Shown in pieces: positions 11,901 through 24,194 of a DNA stretch of 64,000 nt (position 1 is the first letter of the stretch; the number at the start of each line of letters is the position of its first letter). The stretch lies in NCBI GenBank assembly GCA_022605955.1, contig JAKCOZ010000003.1, positions 57,846,179-57,910,178 on the forward strand, written 5' to 3'. The position numbers were made by a program, and so were the translations under genes. Below the pieces are notes generated by a model that saw only the letters and a list, made by a program, of their open reading frames with translations, searched no databases and had not been told where the DNA came from. This DNA is from Rallus limicola (taxonomy: Eukaryota > Chordata > Aves > Gruiformes > Rallidae).

Positions 11901-14900
11901 CAGGTTTTTCAGAGGGAGGTGGTGGGAGGGGAGGAAGAGGGCTTAACCTCACAATATTTAAAACCAAGGCTGACTTCCAGTTCTATAGGGATTTAAAGGG
12001 TGTTTTCACTAAAAGCAGATGCGTATATACATATGTGTTTACACACATGATCACACACAGTCAAGCTTGCTACAGGACCTACAGCAATAGGATAGAACTT
12101 GGACAAATTTCATCCCTTAATCAATGGGCAACTGGTCACTTGTGCAGGAGGGTCAAAAGCAGTGTCTGTGGTCCACAATACACTGCTGTGTTCAGTCAGC
12201 TGTGGAAACTAGATAGGTTAAGCATGCTGGTCAAAAGGGTTATCAGGTCAAGCAGATTAACCTTTTGTAAATCCTGAAAGTAGAGGACAGCATTTCCAGT
12301 TAAGTTACTGTACAGTGCATTATAGCTGCTAGGTCAAGACTTTTTCTTAAACACCGATCTCCCCTCTGCTCCTATGTAGCCTTTGCTGAACTGACTGCAG
12401 TGAGTTTATTCTTGAGATGGACTTGAATTTACACCTCAGCCATGGGTGGCAACAAAATCAGTAGCAAAGCTTTGTCTGGTCAAACAGTCTCTATATTTAC
12501 CGAGCTCATTGTATTGGATTTAAAGTTGTTTCACGTGTGTTAATCACTATCATGTAACCAATGCTGATGTGAACTAAAGAGCTGGACTAGCAAGAGAACT
12601 TCCTAATGATTGTTTTAATGTAGACAGAGCTATATATATTCTCATTCTGAGAAGGTACAAACAAGATCCCAAAGATTACTGCAACTTTTTCAGCTTTCAC
12701 AAAAATTCCATTTTAAAATCTGCACTTGTACTATATAGACACACAGGAAACTTCTGACAAATGCTACCAAATACTATGGCTTCTCAATGGGAGTATTAAT
12801 ATTTGTATTCATCTCTGCTCTTCGTAATGCTTTCATTCCTTGGAAATACTGCCTTACAAACAATCCAGACACCATATTTACAAGCACAGCTACAAAGGAT
12901 ACACCCAAAAAACCAACTGGTCATCACCGACCTCTAGAGCAATTCAGTTTTTACCAGCCAGGAGTGAGAAAGACAGCTCTGATTAGACACAGGGATACAG
13001 ATTTGTTCTGGAAGACAAAGAGCCTTTACATTCAACACCTTCTAGACTTTATGCAGTACGTGCTGTACAAACAAGTACAGAGTTCACTGGAGGGGAAAGC
13101 AATAATGCTAACAGACTTCTGGAAAAGTTTTGTTGAATGCCATATAAATCAAGGCTTTAGTCTAAGGCCAAAAAGACATGCCAATGGAAGAAGATTCAGA
13201 AAGAACAGGCACAGGACAGAAGTGACAGAAGGAATGAATTTACTACTTACGTAACTAGAACTAACCAAAATAGAAGGTCAAACCTGCTAAGGTAACCTAA
13301 AATAAAAAAAACTAAGGCTTGACCAAAGTATGCCTATAAACACTTTGATAAATTAAGTACACGCATTTGCCATCTTTTACAGAAGGAAACTTTCATTAGC
13401 AATTAGATAACAGAAGGTGATGTGTTCCCATTTGATGTTCACACTTAGCTTCCCATCTGGAGATGCAAAAGACCCTCTCTTCCCATTAATTTCAAATTTA
13501 AAGCCACCCTTGTAGGAAACTGCTTATTTTTTGTAGCATCTTAACTCATCCAGGAATGTCTATATTAAGATATTTTTCCTGCTTATTTTAAGCAATTGTA
13601 TTCACTAGATATTTATTTCCTAGATTATTTGCATTGTCTATTAGAATCATTCACAGAAATCAATAGTTTCAGTAAAGGTCTTATAAAACTAGTTCCTTAG
13701 AATAATTCGTTTTTCTGAAATTGGTCCCTTGAATTCTTCTGTTCCCAATTCATGTCTGAAGGTCTACAACCTCTGCTTCCCATTCCCACTGTCTGCTCTG
13801 GCATATGGTACACCAGCTTGTGATGTGGTCACAGCTGCCCAGCATCTGCCTGGAGACTGGAGTGACTGCTACTGACCAAGAGAGTGGGAGGGAGATTTGG
13901 GCCATAACTTGACTGCTCACAAAACTGTAGTCAGACTTGGGGTAACTTTCAGTTCTTCTGTGCCCCAATGCCATCTGGAAAATGAAAGGAAACAATAGAA
14001 AAATACCCAAAGAAACCAAAACTCCTTTTCAGAATTTCTTTAAGGAGCTCAGAAATACAATTTTTGCCTCCTACACTAAAGTCAAGAGAATCAAGCATCT
14101 CCTAGGATTTTGGCAGCTGTAAGTTATGGTTAATATCATAATAGTGGATGTTTTGGAGCTACTGGAGTTAATGGATGAAGGATTAGATGGTTCTGTTAAA
14201 TCTATGGTAGTCAAACATCTGCGCAGCTAGACAGGTAGATCCAAAAGAATATTAAATTTTTCCAAGGTAAGTATCAGATCCTGACTATAGAGGGAGCCTA
14301 ACTACTACCTAAGCCTGGATGCCTCTCTTCTATGGAGCCAAGTTCAGTGAGGAGGTGAAACACACTCATAGTACCTAAACACAGTTAAATACACAGTTTG
14401 AATTGGAGGGCTTGCAAACAGAAGATAGGTCATACACAGAGAGGTCCTGATGAGTTTCAGCAAAACTAAAATGACACAGATTAAGGGGAATGTAAGAATT
14501 TGCAGCCAGTGCTGTATTAGCTAGAGTGGTGTCCAAGCAATCTGCCATACAGCTGTTGTGAGTGATCCTGAAGCCAATAATAACCCAAAGCAAACTGAAA
14601 ACTGTAGATCAAGACACACCCTGGTATTGAGGCAGAGAAAGGCTTACATATCACAAGACTCTTCCTTTCAACAAAAGTATTAGGGGCATGTTCATGGCAG
14701 ATGATGAGAATCAGTGGGAGACAGCTTATGTGAGTGAGAAGATCTGGATTTTTAGACTGACACTAAACAACAATGTAAACAGACTTTCTAAGCCTGTAGT
14801 GACTGATACATTTCTAATTTATGATCATCCCACAAAGGAGTAGGCATACATACAGGTTGTGCTGCAGATAAAGGTCCTGGATTATAACTTGCCAAAATAT

Positions 14901-17900
14901 AGTTTGGGGTCTGAGTGATCCTCTCCTGATCTAAAAGAGAGATCAAACAAAATGATCAAAGAAAACTCTCATTTGCATCACAGCAACTAATTTACAGCAG
15001 AGCACATCTTGTCTGAGGACTCCTGGGGCAGCTCAGCCAATGCGGGGAAATCAGACTAAAAGGAGACGAGAGGGATTTTTAGAATTTCCAAGAGACAAAC
15101 ATTTGGTGTGAAATATCTGCATCCTAACAGCTGCATGACTGCTGACCACAACAAGCAGCCTGTTACCATTTCCAACTGTACTGCCATAAGGTTATGCTCC
15201 TGAGGTACTCACTCCTACACGAGGTTTGTGTCTGGCTGGCAAAGAACTCAAGTCAGAACGGCTTGTGGTGCAAAACAGTTTTAATGTGCCCTCTTCTCTT
15301 AAAACCAAGAAGAGAGCAGCCAGTCTTTCAGTTATAGGCAGAAGGGTTATAAAAGAGAATTACGTCCCTGAGTCCTTGAAATTTCCAGCTTCAATGTCCC
15401 CTAGAGATCATCTATGAAAGGTTACAGTCTTGTGGCACTGAATGTATTGATGGCCACACAGGGCTACCCACATTTGTGCAGCACAGCCTGTAAACTCCAT
15501 GGCTGCAGCAAAGATTATTTTCTAATATAAATAAAACAATATTCTAAGACTCCCTCCAGAGCCATTAAGCTTTCCTCTGCTCAGTTATTTTTGGCTTTGG
15601 ACAATTAGAATAAAAATATATGTTAACTGTGGTTCTTCTACTTTCTCAAACTTGTGGGAATTATGGGGAGTACAAATGAAAAACAGAGAAAAATATTATT
15701 TTAAATTCTTCCTATTATGTATATATATTTGCATGCATATATTTAACATTTTACATATTTTACATTACATATTGGTCTGCCTGCCTGTCTATATGCTAAT
15801 AAAATTCATAACAAACCAAAAACCCAGACGCTTGAAAGCTTCATCATCATAATGCCCCAGGTATTCCTAAGTCCCCTGCATGTCTGTTTCAGGCCTGAGA
15901 GAATAGCTCCATCAGAACTTCCTCAGATGTGCCATGGCTGGACAAATAGGCTACACCTGTAATAACAATTAAATGCTCAACTCTCTAAGCTGAGACCAGC
16001 TAGCGCGAAATGTCTTGAGTCTATGCTATAAAACCCACATTGCCACCAAAGTGCCCACTGGAGTTAGCCTGCTTTTGTGCTAACTCCTGAGCTAGTCACA
16101 GAATTTGGGAGAATTAACCTAGGGATCATTCTAATAATTTAACTATAGAGAATACAGAGTCCAGTGTCTAGCACCGTCTAATCTACTGCATAGACAATAG
16201 CCAGAAGACTACACATGAAAGACACCTCTACCACATTGTTGTTCCGCTAATTGAATTTCTGTAGCAAAAACAGCTCTTTAATTGTCATCACTCTGGTTTG
16301 ACAGTCATAAGATCAAATTGTGAATTTCTGTACTGCTGCCACTGGACACTGGCCTGAGATCTCTTGTGCAGCCCCACTGACCTAGCTTTGTGGTTTTAAG
16401 ACAGTTTTTGAAGTAGGACCGAAGTAGGACCCCATGGACTCCAACTCTATTCCCAAAAGTAAGGCTTCTCATTTCTGTAATGGAGCCTTCTGCCCTCTTC
16501 TTGTCACCCGGGCCAAGCCAGAACCCACCACCAACACACCCTGATTGAGATATACATCCCAACGCCTATCTTGTACAGTTCCTTTTTCCTTTCTGGTGGT
16601 GAGATGCAATCAATCTTTAACCACAGTTTTACAGTCAGAACATTGTCTGAAGCAAAGACAAACAACCCAGGTGTGATGAACTGTGAGTAAGAAACAATTC
16701 AGGTCCCATAGACAATGCTGGCAGGCACTGGCCTTGCTTCTGTCCCACTACAAGGGAGGCCAGAAATTCTATTTTTCAAAGCCATCCAGTTCTTATAATT
16801 AGAGTTCCTTTGCAAGCAGAAAAATCACTTCAGGGATGTAGGCAGCTAAGCCTAAGGGTCTTTCACTAGCTGGCCTATCGTGGTAGAGGCATGACACTGG
16901 AAAGTGGGATCTGAACAATATCTGAGTTCATACAGTAAGGCTTCTGATCTTGGGACACATGTATAGTCATGTAACCAGAGCGCTGATGCATCTACCTGAT
17001 CCTGCATGCCAGATGCACAGCCTGGCTCAGCTACAGAAGACCTGAGAATGTGCTCTCTGTTCTGGAATGACAGCAGTACACTGTGATCCAAACCCATCCA
17101 GGTGAGGAAGTCACTACTACAAAGAAATGCTGCAGCTCTTGCAAGGAGGTGTATGTCCATTACATTAGCACCAATGTAATAAGCTGCCATGCACCAGCAG
17201 ATGAATGCCTGTTGGCACCTACCCTTTACAGAAAAGACTTGAGAGATCTGAGATAACAGGTCCCAGATACCAGACTACAAGTGCTACAATGTGAAATTGT
17301 GCTGCCTGTTAGCAATGTGTATTTGCATCTGCTTTCACAAGCAAAGCAGAAACACAGTCAGCTGCAGGTTCTGGAGGACTTGAAGTAAGCAAAAGTTTCC
17401 CAAAAAAAGTCAATGAATAAAAAAGACCCCAGAAGGCAGGAGCAATTCATTCACCACAAAGAAATGCATCCCAGGAACATTAACTTCCTGAGAAAATGAA
17501 AGACTGTGGATTGTTTGGCACAGACTAGAAAGCTAAATATATTTCCTTAACTGCAAACAGTTATTAAACACAGTAGATTATACAAACAGATAAAAATATA
17601 TTTCATAACTAGGTATATCTTTGCTTTCAAAAATGTTCCAGTAAATGAAAGAGACTTCCTTGCCAGTGCATCGGGGTTTTAACACACCTGCAACACCTTT
17701 AACTACTTCAACAGCCTGAGAGGGATGTGCTGTAAGCTCAGGAAAGACAATGCTTCCTGCTCAGGTTCTTTAAGTGCAATTAATTTCTGTAACATGCTGA
17801 AATGTGTCATTTTAGAGGAGCACAAATGCACTACTAGCACTGCAGAGGCAGCACTTACTACACTAAACTACATTTGACTACTGACAAAAATGCTCTTGAA

Positions 17901-18042
17901 ATCAGAACCAAGCCCATCAATATCAACAGAAAGCATAATGCAGTTGGAGCCATTTCCCTGTACTTGAAAGAGAACTAATTATAGAAATACGAAACAGCAG
18001 GATTAGACCTTGTGTTTACTTCAAATGATTGATTTACTCCTG
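5996..18042. other. 12 kb of unique-looking DNA, no recognised gene
   Basis: I recognise no repeat or coding gene here. Noted local structures are a 20-bp inverted repeat at 10756-10775, a purine-rich G/A tract at 11915-11941, and a 155-codon open frame at 12787-13254 (+) without a known domain or splice or promoter support. The rest is AT-rich sequence in which conserved noncoding elements could exist but would need cross-species alignment to be seen. Confidence 0.5.
10756..10775. repeat. Perfect 9-bp inverted repeat with TTCTTGAA core
   Basis: TGACATTTC-TT-GAAATGTCA is a perfect inverted repeat with a 2-nt centre. The core TTC-N2-GAA resembles a STAT/BCL6-type half-site pair, but STAT sites usually have 3-4 nt spacing, so the regulatory reading is only inference. 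Confidence 0.6.
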
Positions 18043-18189
18043 TGTTGTGGGTTTGTGTGGCAAGGCTCTGGTAGAGGAAGGGTGGGGCAGTAAAGGTGGC
18101 TTCTGCAAAAAGCAGCTTGAAGCTTTCCCTAGGCCTGACAGAGTTAATACCAGCTGGGCTCAAGGCCGGACCCGCAGCTGACCAAGGTC
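18043..18189 (+). mobile_element. 5' fragment of an ERV LTR, truncated at a CR1 junction
   Basis: Starts with TGTTGTGGGTTTGTGTGG and continues through blocks that align with the first 150 bp of the solo LTR at 5335. It breaks off near 18189, where the sequence changes directly into antisense CR1. The remaining 500 or so bp of the LTR are not found at the other side of that CR1 (21.7 kb), so this is not simply an LTR split by a CR1 insertion. Confidence 0.75.
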
Positions 18190-18799
18190 AAACTTCCTAT
18201 GCTCCAGATTGCACCCATTGCCTCTTGTCCTATCAATGGACATCACTGAGAAGAGCCTGGTTCTGTCCTCCTAATACTCACCCTTTACATATTTATAGAC
18301 ATTATTGTGGTCACCCCTCAGTGTCCTCCAAGCCAAAGAGACCCAGCTCCTTCAGCCTCACACAGGAAGATGTTCCACTCCCTTAATCATCTTAGTGGTC
18401 TTGTGCTGGACTCTTTCATGTAGGTCCCTGTCCTTCTTGAACTGAGGGGCCCAGAACTGGACACAATATTCCAGATGCAGTCTCACCAGGGCAGAGTAGA
18501 GGGGGAGGAGATCTTCTCTCTACCTACTAACCATACCCCTTCTAATACACCCCACAGTGCCATTGGCCTTCTTGGCTCATGGCCATCCTGCTGACCCCCA
18601 GGTCTCTTTCTCCTATGCTGCTATCCAAAAAGTCAGTCCCCAGCCTATACTGGTATATGGGATTGCTCTTCCCCAGATGCAAGACCCTACACTTACCCTG
18701 GTTATATTTCATAAAACTCCCCGTCCAACTCTCCAGCCTGTCCAGATCTCATTGAAAAGGCAGCAGAGCACTCTGGTCTGTCAGCCACCTTTCCCAGTT

Positions 18800-19330
18800 T
18801 TGTGTCATTAGCAAACTTCCTGATGGTGCACTCTGTTCCCTCATTCAGTCATCAATGAATATATTGAATAGTGCAGGTCCCAGTACCAATCCCTGAGGGA
18901 CTCCACTAGATAGAGGCCTCCAGCCAGACTCTGTCCCATTGACCACAACTCTGACTTCTTTCCTTCAACCAGTTCACAATTCACCTCACTACCCGATCCT
19001 CCAGACCACACTTCCTCAGTTTAGCTGCAAGGATGCTGTGGGAGACAGTGTCAAATGCTTTACTGAAATCAAGGTAAAGAACATTCACTGCCCTTGCCAT
19101 CATCTATCCAACTGGTTATGTCTTCATAAAAGGCTATCAAATTGGTCAGACATAACTTCCCCTTGGTAAAACCATGCTGACTGTACCTAATGACCCTCTT
19201 GTCCTTGATATGCCTAGAGTCTTCACCAAGGATAAGTTGTTCCATTTACCTTTCCAGGGATGGGTATGAGGTTGGCCGATCTACAGTTATCTGGGTCCCC
19301 TTTCTTGCCCTTTTTGAAGACTAAAGTGAG
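18800..19330 (-). pseudogene. CR1 ORF2 reverse transcriptase core remnant
   Basis: Minus-strand motifs in order are FKKGKKGDP (template-binding region), AFDTVSHSIL (motif A, catalytic Asp present) and KFANDTKLG (motif C; FADD expected, first Asp is Asn via codon AAT at 18809-18807). The motif C change would abolish metal binding. Frames differ between motifs, so indels have also accumulated. Confidence 0.85.
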
Positions 19331-19442
19331 ATTTGCTTTCCTTCAGTCCTCAGGCACTTCTCCTATTTCCCATGCTTTACCAAAGATGATGGAGAGTGGC
19401 CTAGCAATGACTTCTGCCAGCTCCCTCAGCACATGCATCCCA

Positions 19443-19850
19443 TCAGGACCCATGGGTTTTATGGATGTCCAAATTACTTAACTGATCCCTAACACACTCC
19501 TCATTTATCCTGACTTCCTCTGGGCCCTCAGGGATCTGGGGCTTCTGAGAACAGTCTCCAGCAGTACAGACAGAGGCAAAGATGGCATTCAGTAACTCTG
19601 CCTTCCTAGTATCCTCTGTCAACAGTGCACCCACCGCATTCAGCAGAGGGTCTGCATTGCCTCTAGTGTTAGTTTTGTCTGCAGTGTATTTGAAGAAGTC
19701 CTTTCTGTTGCCCTTGACCTCCCTTGCAAAGTTTAACTCCAAGGAGGCCTTAGCTTTCCTAGCTGCCTCCCTACATGCTCTGACAACTGTCTCGCATTCC
19801 ACCAAGTGGCCACCCCCTCCTTCCATGACCTGTACACTCTCTTCTTCCAC
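19443..19850 (-). pseudogene. CR1 ORF2 linker between endonuclease and RT
   Basis: An open 135-codon frame, rich in Glu, Lys, Arg and Ala, between the endonuclease and RT remnants. It contains FFKYTADKT and ELLNAIFASVCT, typical of the segment preceding RT in CR1 pol. It stays open by chance; flanking parts of the same ORF2 are interrupted. Confidence 0.85.
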
Positions 19851-20169
19851 TTAAGTTTGTCCAGCAGTCCCCTGTTTAACTACAAAGGTGTCCTGGCTCC
19901 CTTTCTTGATTCTCTACCTGTTGGGATGCTTTGATCTTGACCTTGGAAGTGGTCCTTGAATAGAAACCAACTATCTTGGGCCCCTTTTCCTTCTAGAACC
20001 CTGTCCTATGGGATTTCCCCTAGAAATTGTCTGAAAAGGACAAAGTTGGCCCTGCTGAAGTCCAGGGTCATGATCCTGCTTGGTATTCTGTTCTTACCAC
20101 TCAAGATCCTGAACTCCACCATTTCATGGTCACTTCAGCCAAGGCTGCCCTCATCCTTCACCACTTCAA

Positions 20170-20560
20170 TCAGACCTTCCTTCTTAGTTCTAGCAGCACT
20201 TGTCTCCTAGCTGACTCATCCACCATTTGCATCAAGAAGTTATCATTGATGCACTGTAGGAACCTCCTGGACTGTGAGTGGCTGGCTAAATAGGCCTTCC
20301 AGAAAATACCTGGGTAGTTAAAATCCCCCATAAGAACCAGGGCCTGTGACTGCGAGGCTGCTATCAGCTGCCTGTGGAAGGCCACATCAACTTCCTCATC
20401 CTGATCAGGTCACCTGTAATAGACACCCACAACAGTATCACCTATGCTAGCCTGTCCCTTAATTCTCACCCACAAACTCACTCCTCATCTGCTCCTGGAC
20501 AGAACTCAATACATTCTAGTTGTTCTCTCACATAAAGAGCAACTCCACCATCTCACCTTG
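20170..20560 (-). pseudogene. CR1 ORF2 endonuclease domain remnant
   Basis: Part of the long CR1. The frame over 20385-20170 reads through ALVLMGDFNYPGIFW. GDFN is the conserved metal- and phosphate-site motif of APE-like endonucleases in CR1/L2/Jockey LINEs, which nick target DNA to prime reverse transcription. The upstream GGVALYVRE block lies in another frame, which shows a frameshift between them. It is a fossil domain, not a host gene. Confidence 0.85.
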
Positions 20561-21760
20561 TTGTCCTGTCTTTCCTAAAAAAGACATAGCCATTCATGAC
20601 CATATTCCAGGCTTGGTAGCTGTCCCATCTGTCTCTGTAATTGCCACTGGATCATAGACCCTTGACAAAGACTTCTAACTCCTCTTGTTTATTTGCCATG
20701 CTGCATGCTTAGGTGTACAGACACTTCAGGGAGTAAGCTGAGCACACTGATCTCACCTTAGGTGGGTGGGAGGCCTTCTGGTCTTCATTAATATGAGAAC
20801 ACTGCCCCACTAGTGGAAAACCAGCAACTACCCCATCGCCCTTCCAAACTAGTTTAAAGTCCTATGAATGAGGCCTGCTAATTCTCATCCTAGAACCCTT
20901 TTCCCCCTGGAAGATTAGACTTTCCCATGTACTCAGGAAGTCCTGGTGGCTTATAAAACCAGCCATGATCTAAGCACCCAAAGCTCTGCCTTTAGGACCA
21001 GTCTTGGAGCCAGGTATTTAAGGACTGGATCCTTCTATCCCATCCAATGTCTTTGCCGTCAACTGCAAGGAGGGAAGACAAAATAACTTGCACCCCAGAC
21101 TCTTTAACCAACTGTCCCAATGCCTTAAAAGGCTCTCTTCATTCCCCTCAGACTATGGGGTGCAGTTTCCTCTCTACCTGTCTGGAATATCAGTAGTGGG
21201 TAATAGACTGATGACTGCACCAGACTGGGGAGTTTCCTAGTAATATTCCTGATTCAGGCTCCAAGGTGTAGTTTGCCTATCACCCACATCATTATCAGAC
21301 TGACCAGCTTCCAGCATGCCTCATATCTTTCTCAGAGGCACCTGGGGAGGCAAGGTGGGAAAGAAGAGTACTCACCTTCTGCCACAAACTTGCCTCCACT
21401 CACCCCTGTCATTTAGGATTCTGTCTTCCACCTGATAGGGGCAGGGTACATGGGCCCCTTGATCCTGGGTGCTAGCTGGTGGGTGCTCGCATTCCCACTG
21501 CATGGATGGCAGAGCCTGGCTCCACCAGTCTATTTAATCCTACATTATGCTTCTAAGCCTTTCAACTTCATCTTTCAGCCTTTCAGTGTCATCTTGCATC
21601 TGTGCTACTCAGCTGAGCAGGTCATCTACCTGCTGACACCACACACAGCCACACTCATAGCTGCTCCCTGCTACCAGGGAGAGACTGTATTCCCTAACAG
21701 CCTGTGACCTGCACAGCCACATCCCTCTGAGGGAACTCAGTCTTGGAACTTTTTTGTGAC

Positions 21761-22805
21761 CAGGACAACAAAAATGCAGTTAGAACATTAGTTCTGCTTT
21801 TTTCCTAGTTCCTTTCCCCATCTCAGTTTTCAGACACTAAGCTGTTTGTGTTTGCCTCCTGCTCAGCTTACTTAGGGCATATCACAATCTAAGTTAACAA
21901 TAAATAATGGTGTTTACCTCTCAACATTTCAGATCACATTTGACCTGTACTTCACCATACTGTGCTTTGCATCAGAAAAAGGCCTTGTGGAAGTGGATAT
22001 ACACAACACAAAGTTATGCTGTACAGAACAGTATTAGAAAATGACCTTTTAATGAGAACAGAGTCATTACTACTCTTTTCAAACACCAAATAATGGTGGA
22101 AATCTAAAATCTGTCTTTTGATATTATTTCTGTTTGAACCTATCTACAAATTAAAATAAATTGGGATACATAGAATCCGGTTCTTGACTTCTATTTAATC
22201 TACTGCAGTGTACTTGCATAGGCAAAAGAGGGACAATGAGTAGTCAGTTGGATTTCTCAATCTAGCCTTGTGCTTCACTTGTATCATTTCGGAAATGTCT
22301 ACATACTTCTGGCTGTCTTAAATGCCTTCCAAATCCTTGTTCCTCTTTGTATCAATTAAATAGCAAGACTGGGGCTGCAATCAATGAGAAGACCAAAAGT
22401 GAATACAATTATGTTTCAAAATTAGAATTAAGAATCAAAATTATGTCAACCTAATTAAGGCTTGACCTCTATAACACTCTATAGTAGGCTCTGAAATTCA
22501 ATACACGTTAATTTTCTCCACAAAAAAAATTGTGTACCATACACATATACTACTAGATTATGTGACAATAATCCAAATGATACATTTTATAATAGACACT
22601 TTTCTTCCTCCAAGACAGGTAAACACTGAAGATCTCAAAAATTTATTTAGCCAACACAGCTAATAGAAGTCATCAAACTAGTGTTGTACATAGTGTTAGT
22701 ATAGCAAATGGAATTATTGCACATAAAGTGTTTCACCAACAGTGGCAATTGTATTCAGTTTCATTGGCAGCCCGTCATGAGTGCTGTTCAGATGTGAGCC
22801 CTGGG
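21761..22805. other. AT-rich spacer between two CR1 copies
   Basis: No gene or repeat recognised. It separates the antisense CR1 on its left from the sense CR1 on its right, and short A-runs occur near 22522. Confidence 0.5.
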
Positions 22806-23718
22806 CATGCTCCAGTTTTACATCATTATTGTTGATCTGAATGAGGGGATAAAGTGTGCCCTTAGTAAGTTTGCATTTGACACTGAGCTGGGTGGAGGTG
22901 TAGATCTGCCTGAGGGTAGGGAGACTCTGCAGATTCAGCCTGGATTGATGGCCCAAGCCAATGAGTTTCAACAAGGTCAAGTGCTGGGTCCTGCACTTTG
23001 GCCACAGCCCCCAGCAGCATTACAGGCTTGGGATAGAGTGGCTAGAGAGCTGCCTGAAAGAGAGAGACCTGGGGGTGTTGATTGACAGCTGCCAGCAGTG
23101 TGCCCAGGTGGCCAAGGCAGCCCACAGCATCCTGGCCTGTATCAGGAGCAGTGTGACCAGCAGGGCCAGGGAGGTGATTTTACCCCTGTACTCAGCCCTG
23201 GTGAGGCTGCACATCAAGTGCTGTGTGCAGCTTTGGGTCCCACAGCATAGGAAAGACATGGAGGTGCTGGAGAGGGTGCAGAGAAGTTCAACCAGGCTGA
23301 TTAGGGGTCTTGAGAACAGGTCTTACTAACAGAGGTTGAGGGAGATGGGGCTGTTCAGCCTGGAGAAGATGAGGCTGAGGGAAGACCATATAGATCTCTA
23401 CAGGTACCTGAAAAGAGGTTGCAGTGAGGCTGCTGTTGGCCCCTTCTCCCTAGTGACTAGCGATAAGACAAGAGAGAATGGTATCAAGTTGCACCAGGAG
23501 AGGTTCAGTTTGGATATGAGGAAAAATGTGAAGGTGAAGCATTGGAACAGGCTGTTCAGAGAAATGGTAGAGTTGCTGTCCCTGGGGCGGTTCAAAAAAT
23601 GGGTAGACAGGACATGATTTTGGGAAATGGTTTAGTGGTTACAGTGGTGTAGGGATGAAGGTTGGACTTGATGATCTTGAAGGTCTTTTCCAAACTTGAT
23701 GATTCTATGATTCTATGA
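22806..23718 (+). mobile_element. 5'-truncated CR1 LINE with intact 3' tail
   Basis: Sense CR1 of about 910 bp, beginning in RT just before motif C and ending in the diagnostic tail of two tandem ATTCTATG-type 8-mers (23701-23718). The 122-codon frame at 22961-23329 encodes the C-terminal end of CR1 ORF2 ([49 protein letters not shown]). Motif C is damaged: the expected FADD reads FAFD (22870-22881). Upstream truncation with a preserved 3' end is the normal result of target-primed reverse transcription. Confidence 0.93.
22961..23329 (+). pseudogene. C-terminal remnant of CR1 ORF2
   Basis: Open frame covering the post-RT thumb and C-terminal region of CR1 pol. [11 protein letters not shown] and [21 protein letters not shown] are strongly family-typical, and a stop follows directly. 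There is no host function to infer. Confidence 0.88.
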
Positions 23719-24194
23719 GCAAACTGATAAGCCTTTTTTTTTTTACTTTAAAAAAGACCCTGAACAGTCAAATTGTGTCTAATGTGATTCACAACAAGTA
23801 TTTAGGTTTGCTTTCAATTATGTCAGAAAACAACTGAATATATTTCTGGATTAATATTCACTGTTGAAAATCCTGAAAAAAAAATCTTTTTCTCAAATAT
23901 ACAAATATCAAGATATTAACTTTTTATTGTAAAGAGCATATAGAATCAAATTACATCAGCGTTGCATACTGAGCTAGAGAAATTCATTCTCCTGGGAAAA
24001 GAAACAACACATTAATCTGTAAAGGACACTAAAAGAGAAATCAAGTGTTCAATAGCAGCAGATCTAGCCATGGAAGAATTTCCTACGCAAAGAAAGAAGA
24101 CAATCAAAGTACTTTAGGTCAGCTCTGCAATCTTGGAATGGAGACAACAATAAAGTCCACTTACTTCTCCATGAAGCCCTCTGAATTTACTGAA
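23719..24194. other. Short AT-rich spacer
   Basis: Contains a T-run at about 23730-23741 soon after the CR1 tail. No gene or repeat recognised. Confidence 0.5.

Larger units (their letters stand above)
18190..21760 (-). mobile_element. Long CR1 LINE relic (ORF1 part, endonuclease, RT)
   Basis: CR1-family non-LTR retrotransposon, about 3.6 kb, on the minus strand. Read on that strand, the order is an ORF1-like segment with coiled-coil character and CxxC-like residues (about 21700-21420), then an APE-type endonuclease with GGVALYVRE (near 20553-20521) and VLMGDFNYPG (near 20340-20305). Next comes an acidic/basic linker open over 19850-19443 and then reverse transcriptase with FKKGKKGDP (near 19310) and AFDTVSHSIL (near 19065-19030). 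The catalytic YxDD-equivalent, normally FADD in CR1, reads FAND (18812-18804). Frameshifts and stops interrupt the frame, so it is dead. It lacks about 215 bp at the 3' end compared with the CR1 copy at 27881, including the terminal 8-mers, and its 5' end fades out near 21760. Confidence 0.92.

Noticed and set aside
12787..13254. 155-codon open frame, plus strand
   Set aside because: The peptide looks reasonable (for example LTDFWKSFVECH) but matches no family I know, and no good acceptor or donor bounds it. The composition is that of the surrounding AT-rich DNA.
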